From an uncultured Lachnospiraceae bacterium (GTDB lineage Bacteria; Bacillota; Clostridia; Lachnospirales; Lachnospiraceae): 5,461 nt of DNA. The notes below the pieces were generated by a model. That model was not told where the DNA came from and made no database searches. It saw only the letters and a list, made by a program, of their open reading frames with translations. Shown one piece after another: positions 1 to 4,520 of the stretch. A program made the position numbers and the translations under genes. The stretch lies in the NCBI GenBank assembly GCA_947175305.1, contig CAMWMO010000140.1:1-5461 (forward strand), written 5' to 3'. Numbering within the stretch: position 1 is the first letter of the stretch; each line of letters begins with the position of its first letter.

Positions 1-97
1 ATTCAGAATAATGTACCGTAATATTACAAAAATAGATTAAATAAATTCCTATTATTACAGACGCAATAAGAACTACTGTCTCAATAAGCTTTTTCAT
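1..97 (-). CDS. N-terminus of a membrane-anchored or exported protein, cut by the window edge
   Basis: An ATG at 97-95 opens a frame that stays open to the left edge (32 codons visible). It begins Met-Lys-Lys and continues with a hydrophobic stretch at about residues 7-24, rich in Val, Ile and Leu, so a signal anchor or uncleaved signal peptide is likely. A purine-rich GAGGG lies 10 nt before the ATG, and the gap to the stop of the upstream remnant is only 14 nt, as expected for genes of one operon. In clostridia DUF4956 genes often neighbour polyphosphate-polymerase (VTC) and CotH-type genes. This could therefore be such an exported partner, but that is inference from context; nothing in the 32 residues identifies the family. 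Confidence 0.6.
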   Translation of the reverse strand, partial: MKKLIETVVLIASVIIGIYLIYFCNITVHYSE

Positions 98-111
98 GCA
101 GCTATTTCCCT

Positions 112-312
112 CTATATCACATCATCACTGTCGTATTCGATAATAGAAAAATTTTCTGCCGCCTTTGTTTCTCGAATACTCTCCGCCAACTCCTGTGGAT
201 TCTTTACAGACAGCTCCATGACTATATCCATTCCTCTCGCGGTAAAATTCCTGCTCTTGACACGGTATTTGGTTGTATGCTTACCAATCTTCTCCATAAA
301 AATCCGTATCAA
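112..312 (-). pseudogene. Probable C-terminal remnant of a DUF4956-type membrane protein
   Basis: The frame encodes about 61-66 residues, depending on whether the ATG at 297 or the TTG at 312 is used. The stretch with KYRVKSRNFTARGMD, then an MELSVKN strand, then IIEYDSDD at the end resembles, from memory, the soluble C-terminal part of DUF4956 proteins. Those are usually about 220 residues with several N-terminal membrane helices; none are present here, and the frame is closed by TAA at 322-324. Neither candidate start has a recognisable ribosome binding site, which fits a truncated remnant rather than a small intact gene. A promoter-like sequence lies about 110 bp upstream, and a membrane-anchored gene follows 14 nt downstream. 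The family assignment is tentative; a genuine small protein cannot be excluded. Confidence 0.45.
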
Positions 313-421
313 ATAATGCCGTTAATCGACTGCCGATCATGTCTACATCATTACAGCAATACTTCCATTCATTTCTATATTTTTGATAATATGCACCCCT
401 TATCTCAAAATATATTTTATC

Positions 422-450
422 ATTATAAATCATTTCTATTTAGGGCGCAA
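422..450 (-). promoter_or_regulatory. Sigma-A-type promoter facing left
   Basis: On the minus strand TTGCGC (450-445) and a perfect TATAAT (427-422) are separated by 17 bp. It would start transcripts near 415 that run through the DUF4956-like remnant into the partial gene at the left edge. No intact gene with a ribosome binding site lies in 313-421, so the leader would be long. Confidence 0.55.
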
Positions 451-487
451 GTATGTATACGCGACGACGCGCCATGTTGACAGGTCT

Positions 488-703
488 TTAAACTCTCGAC
501 GCCGCAAAACTAACCACCGCCCCGATCAGCAACAGCGGCAGAGCAATATAAACCAGCCCTGAAATCAAAAGTACAATTAAAATCAGCGGCGCAAACACCA
601 GACAAAATATGACTTTCGAGATTCCCCACGCCGCCCGAATCGCCACCAGCGCAAGCTTTCCAAATACAGTAAACATTAAGATACAGAATAATAAAGTGAT
701 CAT
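488..703 (-). CDS. Small hydrophobic membrane protein (71 aa)
   Basis: The 71-residue product is almost entirely hydrophobic: segments at about residues 1-22, 31-49 and 50-68, with the few charged residues (Lys16, Arg23, Lys30, Arg70) marking short loops. Two or three membrane helices are likely, the last two forming a hairpin. The start is well supported by AAGGAG 7 nt before the ATG. The upstream 53-residue gene overlaps it by four bases (ATGA), so the two are translationally coupled. Similar short proteins with an AIRAAWGI-like segment are, as far as I recall, common in clostridia but without known function. No catalytic motif is visible. Confidence 0.75.
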   Translation of the reverse strand: MITLLFCILMFTVFGKLALVAIRAAWGISKVIFCLVFAPLILIVLLISGLVYIALPLLLIGAVVSFAASRV

Positions 704-861
704 TTTTTGCTCCTTTCGTATCGCCTGATTCTTTTTCGTTGTAAAACTGTTTCTCCCTGAAACGTCGATCTGTCCCGCACACCTATCGTCTCACAATAGA
801 TTTCCTGTTCCTCGATCTTTTCCAGCAAACGGCACAGAAAAACTCTCTCATCAACTGTCAT
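700..861 (-). CDS. Small charged protein (53 aa), first gene of a two-gene operon
   Basis: The ATG at 861-859 is preceded by a strong GGAGG with 6 nt spacing. The frame runs 53 codons to a TGA at 702-700 that overlaps the ATG of the membrane protein downstream. The product starts MTVDERVFLCRLLEKIEEQE, a likely amphipathic helix, continues through a short middle containing RDRSTFQGE, and ends in a strongly basic tail (QRKRIRRYERSKK). It has no membrane segment. The coupling suggests that it works with the 71-residue membrane protein, perhaps as a cytoplasmic partner; this is inference. The good ribosome binding site and coupled stop/start argue that this is a real gene despite its size. Function unknown. 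Confidence 0.65.
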   Translation of the reverse strand: MTVDERVFLCRLLEKIEEQEIYCETIGVRDRSTFQGETVLQRKRIRRYERSKK

Positions 862-970
862 TTTCTTCCTCCGCTCCACCAGTTCTCTTATTATCCGTTT
901 CCGATAAATCCATTTTAGTAAAGCAGATTCTTTTTTTGAATCATTAATATAACGAAAAAACTGGTTCTAA

Positions 971-1010
971 TTCTCCAAAATCCGCGAAATAACTTCTTTA
1001 AAATCCGCAA
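971..1010 (+). repeat. 17-bp direct repeat upstream of the XRE gene promoter, possible operator
   Basis: TTCTCCAAAATCCGCGA (971-987) and TTCTTTAAAATCCGCAA (994-1010) match at 14 of 17 positions, share the exact core AAAATCCGC, and are 23 bp apart start to start, about two helical turns. The second copy ends 12 bp before the -35 box of the rightward promoter. This layout fits a pair of sites for a DNA-binding protein acting on the XRE gene or on the divergent small-gene operon. That role is inference. Confidence 0.45.
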
Positions 1011-1022
1011 TCAGGATTCCGC

Positions 1023-1051
1023 TTGCCCCGCAAAGGGCTATCCTCTATAAT
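1023..1051 (+). promoter_or_regulatory. Sigma-A promoter of the XRE regulator gene
   Basis: TTGCCC (1023-1028) and a perfect TATAAT (1046-1051) are 17 bp apart. The expected start point near 1058 leaves a leader of about 30 nt, which contains the AAAGGG ribosome binding site (1074-1079), 8 nt before the ATG at 1088. Confidence 0.7.
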
Positions 1052-1087
1052 GTATTTATATTTTGACATTGAGAAAGGGCACTCATT

Positions 1088-1603
1088 ATGGGAAAAAGAT
1101 CTACAAAAGAGAACAAAAACATTTACTTTCAAAGCAGAGAAAATGCCGGCCTGACACGAGCCCAGGCAAGCGAACTGATGGAATATATCTCAGAGAGTAA
1201 GATTGAAAAAATAGAAAACAACTCCACGCTTCCCCAGCCGGAAGACGTTCTGGCAATGGCTGATGCCTATAAGAATCCCCGGCTCTGCAACTACTACTGC
1301 GCCAACGAATGCCGCATCGGCCAGGAGCATGTGCCGGAAGTGCAGATCACGGGACTGCCCGAAATCACCCTGGGCATCCTTTCTTCTCTGAATACATTGG
1401 ATAAATACAAAGAGCGTTTGATAGAAATAACAGAAGACGGAAAGATCACAGACGACGAGCTGCCCGACTTTGTAAAAATCCAGGATCGCCTAGATAAAAT
1501 TTCCGTCACTGTGGAAGCACTGAAACTCTGGATCAACAATACGATCATTGCCGGAGAGCTCGATGAAGAAAAGCTTAAAAAGCTGCGGGAGTCTCTGCGC
1601 TAA
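1088..1603 (+). CDS. XRE-type helix-turn-helix regulator with a C-terminal helical domain (171 aa)
   Basis: Residues 12-63 fit an XRE/Cro-like HTH: IYFQSRENAGLTRAQASELM matches the helix-turn-helix entry, followed by SESKIEKIENNSTLPQPEDVLAMADAY, the usual recognition helix, the ExN-type turn and the closing helix. It is unusual that the recognition region carries ISESKIEKIE in place of the typical S.-.IS.-.E pattern. Directly after the HTH come three cysteines spaced C-x3-C-x3-C (Cys67, Cys71, Cys75) in LCNYYCANEC. Residues 90-171 are predicted helical, with an acidic stretch EDGKITDDELPDF and a charged C-terminus. The protein probably binds DNA in the cytoplasm and may control its own promoter or the divergent small operon; targets are unknown. 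The cysteines could bind metal or sense redox state. The start has a proper ribosome binding site. The 3' end overlaps the convergent membrane-protein gene by 29 bp. Confidence 0.75.
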   Translation: MGKRSTKENKNIYFQSRENAGLTRAQASELMEYISESKIEKIENNSTLPQPEDVLAMADAYKNPRLCNYYCANECRIGQEHVPEVQITGLPEITLGILSSLNTLDKYKERLIEITEDGKITDDELPDFVKIQDRLDKISVTVEALKLWINNTIIAGELDEEKLKKLRESLR

Positions 1604-2072
1604 GCAGCTCCTCCAGTTTTTTTATGTCTTTCTTCGCCTGAAAAAAGAATCCCCATCTTGATAAAATCTGCCCCCACGCAATAAAACCACCTGTCCCCAA
1701 AAACAGCGTTACATCAGTAGGCTCCGATGTCATCAAACCAAGAATCCCTATTAAGAGGATGAATCCTGCAATACCGAACCAGAATATTAGAAATATATAT
1801 GTAATCGGATGAAGCTGCATTTTCAGAGCCACCCCATACGCTTCTTCTCCTTTTTTGATTGCACCTTTTATCACGGGCATAAAGGAATTGCGATAATTAA
1901 TAATTCTCATAATTTTGAAATCGTACTGATCGATCGTGCCAATAAATTCACCCGTCGTACTCAACCCCAACTCCCTTTTGGAAGACGTGACCGATTGCAA
2001 AATATCATGGATCTCCTGAGGGGATTTTGTTGTGCGGATGGTGTGTTCCAGGTATGGCAGTATATGTATCAT
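1575..2072 (-). CDS. Two-helix membrane protein of unknown function (165 aa)
   Basis: The ATG at 2072-2070 is preceded by AGGAG with 6 nt spacing. The N-terminal 85 residues are soluble: a possible helix (SPQEIHDILQSVTSS, 17-31), then strand-like stretches GEFIGTIDQYDFKIMRII and NYRNSFMPVIKGAI. Two membrane helices follow at about 90-113 and 119-140, separated by a short loop with EPTD, and a cytoplasmic tail AKKDIKKLEELL. The pattern of a soluble beta-rich part, an INYRNSF-like motif and a TM hairpin recalls small clostridial membrane proteins of unknown function. The gene faces the XRE gene and overlaps its end. No enzyme motif is visible. Confidence 0.7.
   Translation of the reverse strand: MIHILPYLEHTIRTTKSPQEIHDILQSVTSSKRELGLSTTGEFIGTIDQYDFKIMRIINYRNSFMPVIKGAIKKGEEAYGVALKMQLHPITYIFLIFWFGIAGFILLIGILGLMTSEPTDVTLFLGTGGFIAWGQILSRWGFFFQAKKDIKKLEELLSAETPAAF
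1588..1623 (+). terminator. Possible terminator overlapping the XRE stop codon
   Basis: GGAG (1588-1591), bulge TCT, CTGC (1595-1598), loop GCTAA (1599-1603, containing the TAA stop), then GCAGCTCC (1604-1611) form a bulged 8-bp stem. Seven T follow at 1617-1623 after a 5-nt gap. The stem is modest and the gap to the T run is long for a terminator, so the call is tentative. The element also lies inside the coding end of the convergent gene. Confidence 0.35.
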
Positions 2073-2131
2073 TATGTACTCCTGTCGTTTTTGAATATTG
2101 GAATCCCCATCTTGCAGTCTTGATATCTGTA

Positions 2132-2161
2132 TTGCTTAACAATGCCCTTAATTTCTATACA
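2132..2161 (+). promoter_or_regulatory. Possible promoter of the DUF6512-type gene
   Basis: TTGCTT (2132-2137) and TATACA (2156-2161) are 18 bp apart and sit 43 bp before the ATG at 2205. A second -10-like TATACT (2181-2186) has no good -35 partner. The choice is uncertain. Confidence 0.35.
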
Positions 2162-2204
2162 TAATTGTACAACTGTTTCATATACTAGCCAAGGGGTGCT
2201 TCGG

Positions 2205-2723
2205 ATGAAACATTTAAAGCAATATACCATTATCGGCATCATTTTTGTCCTGCTTAAAGGAACCCTTGATCACTTTCTGTATGATTGGTCCGGGCATAAT
2301 GACATCGTCGGCCTTTTTACACCGATCAACGAATCGACCTGGGAACATATGAAGCTGCTATTTTATCCCATGCTGCTCTACTCCCTTTTTCTTATTTTCA
2401 AATTCAGGAAAACCTACTCGTGCATCACTTCTTCCCTATGTTTCGGGATTATAATGGGAACTATATTGATCCCTGTATTTTTCTATGCCTACACCTCTGT
2501 TCTTGGCAAAGATGTCTTTATCCTAGACATTGGCACATTTATCCTGAGTATCCTAATCACATTCTGGCTTTCCTACAAGCTTACATTGTCCTGTAGATTA
2601 GAACCCTATACAGTCTTATTGTGCTGCTTAGTAGTTGTTCTTTTGATTTGCTTTATGTATTTTACGTATCACCCTCCGGGAACACGGATTTTTCAGGATT
2701 TTACCGCTTCACAAAGTGCCTAG
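2205..2723 (+). CDS. DUF6512-type polytopic membrane protein (172 aa)
   Basis: I place the start at 2205 because AAGGGG lies 8 nt before this ATG and the first membrane helix begins right after it; an in-frame ATG at 2142 would add 21 residues without a ribosome binding site. The product has about five membrane helices (residues 6-24, 50-67, 73-95, 104-126, 135-154). Between the first two is the motif GLFTPINESTWEHMKL (36-51), which I recognise as the conserved core of DUF6512 proteins from Firmicutes. The Asn, Glu, Trp, Glu and His residues there are likely functional, but the activity is unknown. The gene stands alone, divergent from the 165-residue membrane protein and converging with the nitrilase gene after a 27-bp gap. 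Confidence 0.8.
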   Translation: MKHLKQYTIIGIIFVLLKGTLDHFLYDWSGHNDIVGLFTPINESTWEHMKLLFYPMLLYSLFLIFKFRKTYSCITSSLCFGIIMGTILIPVFFYAYTSVLGKDVFILDIGTFILSILITFWLSYKLTLSCRLEPYTVLLCCLVVVLLICFMYFTYHPPGTRIFQDFTASQSA

Positions 2724-2750
2724 GACATTTCTCTCACACTTCCCATCTTC

Positions 2751-3650
2751 TCACGCCCTATAATCCTGCCGGATAAAAGGCTCAGCAATCGCGGTATCCG
2801 TCAGAGCCGTATATTTTCGGGGATGACGGTAGGCATTGCCGTGTACCTCTCTTTCCCGATAGCTTCTGAGCTGAGAAAGATCAAGTGATGCTACATAAAT
2901 CCCTTCCTCGCCGCCTGCCTGCAAAATACAGGTATCTCTGGATCCCGCTTCTGTTGGAAGATAAGCCACGCCGTCATAGACACTGGAACCGCCATTACAA
3001 TCCGGAACGCCTGCCGGATAATTACAAGTGGCAACTGCCAGCATATTTTCATATGCCCTGGCACGAAGCTGAGACAGCCGGTTTATTTCCATAGGGCAGG
3101 CATTGGGTACCAGAATCAGTTCTGCCCCCGCAAGCATTAAAATCCTCGCACTCTCCGGAAATTCCCTGTCATAACAAATCATCGCGCCAACCTGCACTTC
3201 CCCGCAAGCCGTATTCAGCACTGTCGTTGAAAATCCCTCACCTGGCGTCAAATTCTGCTCTACACAAAAATCACAGGTATGCACCTTTGCATAGGTCAAT
3301 GCCCGGTTCCCGAAGCGGTCAAAGAGGATCAAGGTGTTGCGGGGTGCACCTGGAAATTGTTCCAGTAACGTAATTCCGATCGCCATATGCAGTTCCTCCG
3401 CAAGTCCGCCGAAGGCTTTGACAAAATCGCTGTCTGCTGCTATGGCTTCCGCCTGCCAGTCCTATACTGGCCGAGCATAGATACGATAACCATTGCTCCA
3501 CATCTCCGGAAACAGGGCAATGTCTGCACCTGATCTCTGCGCCGCTTGGCATGCTTGTATCCCCTTTTCCAGATTCTCCTCCGTTGTTTCGCCGGGTGCG
3601 ATTTGTAACAATGCAATTTTTAATATGTTTCCGTTCTCCCGCTTCTCCAT
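2751..3650 (-). pseudogene. Carbon-nitrogen hydrolase (nitrilase superfamily) interrupted by an in-frame amber codon
   Basis: One frame is open for 300 codons from the ATG at 3650, which has a GGAGG site 9 nt upstream, except for TAG at codon 63 (3464-3462). Before it lies IALFPEMW with the catalytic Glu49. After it, still in frame, come YAKVHTC with catalytic Lys122, GAMICYDREFPESA with nucleophile Cys159, and LVPNACPMEINRLSQLRARAYEN, all typical of the family, which hydrolyses nitriles, amides or N-carbamoyl compounds with a Glu-Lys-Cys triad. The full length of 299 residues fits the family. The stop splits the triad, so neither half can work alone. The second part could restart at Met89 (3386), but lacks the Glu. 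A one-base change from CAG, GAG or a similar codon explains it; the unspoiled downstream frame suggests a recent mutation, a sequencing error or readthrough. The substrate is not predictable. Confidence 0.85.
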
Positions 3651-3671
3651 AAATGATTCCCTCCCCTTACG

Positions 3672-3713
3672 AAAAAGGTGTAAAATCTTAATCCCTCAAT
3701 AGACTTTACACCT
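3672..3713 (-). terminator. Rho-independent terminator after the coiled-coil gene
   Basis: On the minus strand AGGTGTAAAGTCT (3713-3701) pairs with AGATTTTACACCT (3688-3676): a 13-bp stem with one G-U pair and a 12-nt loop, followed by a T run (3676-3672). It sits 31 bp after the stop of the coiled-coil gene. It also ends only 21 bp before the nitrilase ATG, so it could act as an attenuator for readthrough transcripts. I see no convincing separate nitrilase promoter. Confidence 0.7.
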
Positions 3714-3744
3714 GATTTTGCATGATATATGTATATAGCTGTGA

Positions 3745-4161
3745 TTACGCTGTGTGCGCTGATCTGTCTGCTTTATGATTATCTAAGATAGAATGTACTC
3801 TCTCGACCTCGTCAAAAACAAAACTGACTTCCATATGCAGGTTCTTTACATCTGCCTTAACCTCTGTCATATCTGCCTTAAGATTGACCACATCCGTCTT
3901 AAGCTCGGCCACGTCTGCTTTAACCTCAACCATGTCTTCTTTAAGCTCTGCTATATCTGCTTTAACCTCGACCATGTCTTCCTTAAGTCCGGCTACGTCC
4001 GTCTTAAGCTCCGCTACGTCTGCTTTAACCTCGACCATGTCTTCCTTAAGTTCGGCTACATCCGTCTTAAGCTCCGCTACGTCTGCTTTAACCTCAACCA
4101 TGTCTGTCTCAAGGCCCGTCACTTTTTCAAGAATCAAATCCAGTTTCTCACTGTCTCTCAT
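3745..4161 (-). CDS. Coiled-coil protein with heptad repeats (138 aa)
   Basis: I start at the ATG at 4161, where AAGGCGGTGA, one mismatch from the ideal site, lies 4 nt upstream. An earlier in-frame ATG at 4251 lies upstream of the predicted transcription start. After MRDSEKLDLILEKV, residues 15-109 are continuous heptads such as VAELKTD, VAELKED and MVEVKAD, with Val/Met at position a, Leu/Val at d and charged residues elsewhere: a long parallel coiled coil of roughly 14 heptads. The end (SFVFDEVERVHSILDNHKADRSAHTA) breaks the repeat and may be a short capping segment. There is no signal peptide or membrane helix, so it is cytoplasmic. Similar DxxELKxD proteins are found in clostridia, phages and mobile elements; the function is unknown, perhaps oligomeric scaffolding or spacing. 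Confidence 0.75.
   Translation of the reverse strand: MRDSEKLDLILEKVTGLETDMVEVKADVAELKTDVAELKEDMVEVKADVAELKTDVAGLKEDMVEVKADIAELKEDMVEVKADVAELKTDVVNLKADMTEVKADVKNLHMEVSFVFDEVERVHSILDNHKADRSAHTA
3853..4104 (-). repeat. 63-bp tandem repeats encoding 21-residue coiled-coil units
   Basis: Units are 3853-3915 (63 bp), 3916-3957 (42 bp, one heptad missing), 3958-4020 and 4021-4083 (63 bp each), and a 21-bp partial unit 4084-4104. The two central units differ at only 2 of 63 positions, while the outer ones are more diverged. This pattern points to recent duplication by slippage or unequal recombination inside the gene. Every unit length is a multiple of 21, so gain or loss keeps both the frame and the heptad phase. 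Confidence 0.85.
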
Positions 4162-4194
4162 ACTCTCACCGCCTTTATAGGGATTATCGAATTG

Positions 4195-4209
4195 ACAACA
4201 CATTGTTGT
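4195..4209. promoter_or_regulatory. Operator-like dyad in the leader of the coiled-coil gene
   Basis: ACAACA-CAT-TGTTGT is a perfect 6+6 bp dyad with a 3-bp centre. It covers about +2 to +16 of the transcript expected from the promoter at 4218-4246, a typical repressor position. No regulator is identified. Confidence 0.35.
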
Positions 4210-4217
4210 TTGAATAC

Positions 4218-4246
4218 AGTATATCACAACCAAGGTGCAAAGTCTA
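4218..4246 (-). promoter_or_regulatory. Extended -10 promoter of the coiled-coil gene
   Basis: On the minus strand TAGACT (4246-4241; 4 of 6 matches to the -35 consensus) is followed after 17 bp by TATACT (4223-4218), preceded by TG one base away (TGATATACT), an extended -10. Transcription should begin near 4211, about 50 nt before the ATG at 4161. Confidence 0.6.
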
Positions 4247-4330
4247 TTCAATTATCAAGGCGCCTTGTGGAAAATATAACAGAAAACAGAAATACAACTA
4301 AGAACTTTAAAGAAATATGCTGATCAGTAA

Positions 4331-4413
4331 TGCTGGTGGTGGGACTTGAACCCACACGTGGTTGCCCACAACAGATTTTGAGTCTGCCTCGTCTGCCATT
4401 CCGACACACCAGC
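4331..4413 (-). tRNA. tRNA-Leu (anticodon CAA)
   Basis: An 83-nt class II tRNA. The acceptor stem pairs GCTGGTG with CACCAGC, followed by the discriminator A. The anticodon loop CTCAAAA places CAA at 4380-4378, which reads UUG. A long variable arm (TGTGGGCAACCACG region) marks a leucine tRNA. The T arm is GTGGG-TTCAAGT-CCCAC. The 3' CCA is not encoded and must be added by the CCA enzyme. It lies downstream of lysA in the same orientation. Confidence 0.97.
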
Positions 4414-4425
4414 ACTTATTTTAAA

Positions 4426-4474
4426 GTTATGATAAGATATGATCCATCACAACCAAGTCATATCTTATCATAAC
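4426..4474 (-). terminator. Perfect 17-bp inverted repeat between lysA and tRNA-Leu, probable terminator
   Basis: GTTATGATAAGATATGA (4426-4442) and its exact reverse complement (4458-4474) enclose a 15-nt loop. It starts 46 bp after the lysA stop, where a terminator is expected. However, the stem is AT-rich and is followed on the minus strand only by CTTTAAAAT rather than a clean T run. It may instead, or also, serve as an RNase processing site before the tRNA. Confidence 0.5.
4429..4456 (-). promoter_or_regulatory. Weak candidate promoter of tRNA-Leu
   Basis: On the minus strand TTGGTT (4456-4451, in the hairpin loop) and TATCAT (4434-4429, in the stem) are 16 bp apart and would start transcription just before the tRNA at 4413. 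Both boxes are imperfect, and cotranscription with lysA is an alternative. Confidence 0.25.
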
Positions 4475-4520
4475 CGCGGACCATTGGAAAGGTCTTTATC
4501 AAAAATCGCTTTCTAATTCG

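Larger units (their letters stand above)
3686..4260. repeat. Imperfect 28-bp inverted repeats flanking the coiled-coil gene
   Basis: Plus-strand 4233-4260, starting AGGTGCAAAGTCTATTCA, matches the reverse complement of 3686-3713, which starts AGGTGTAAAGTCTATTGA. Identity is 16/18 over the core and 21/28 overall. The left copy forms one arm of the terminator, and the right copy contains the -35 region of the coiled-coil gene. The arrangement encloses exactly one gene, like a small non-autonomous element, but I see no target-site duplication, so an element is not proven. Confidence 0.35.

Noticed and set aside
277..480. 67-codon frame on the plus strand
   Set aside because: It overlaps the remnant on the other strand, has no ribosome binding site, and its composition does not look like a protein.
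967..1050. Minus-strand peptide ending ILIADFKEVISRILEN before TAG at 969-967
   Set aside because: It reads like protein but has no start codon or ribosome binding site and closes quickly upstream; it could be a decayed gene end but cannot be supported.
1647..2114. Exact 14-bp direct repeat GAATCCCCATCTTG at 1647-1660 and 2101-2114
   Set aside because: One copy is within coding sequence and the flanks do not match; probably chance.
4256..4267. 12-bp palindrome CAAGGCGCCTTG upstream of the coiled-coil promoter
   Set aside because: A perfect 12-bp palindrome is expected about once per 4 kb by chance.
3793..4323. Long plus-strand frames opposite the coiled-coil gene
   Set aside because: They mirror the 63-bp repeats in other frames, give Ser/Thr- or Cys/His-rich low-complexity products, and lack ribosome binding sites.
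4331..4413. tRNA-Leu as integration site of a mobile element
   Set aside because: No duplicated tRNA 3' end and no integrase in the window.
4223..4457. 12-bp repeat ATCACAACCAAG in the coiled-coil promoter spacer and in the hairpin loop near the tRNA
   Set aside because: About one 12-bp match is expected by chance in a window this size.
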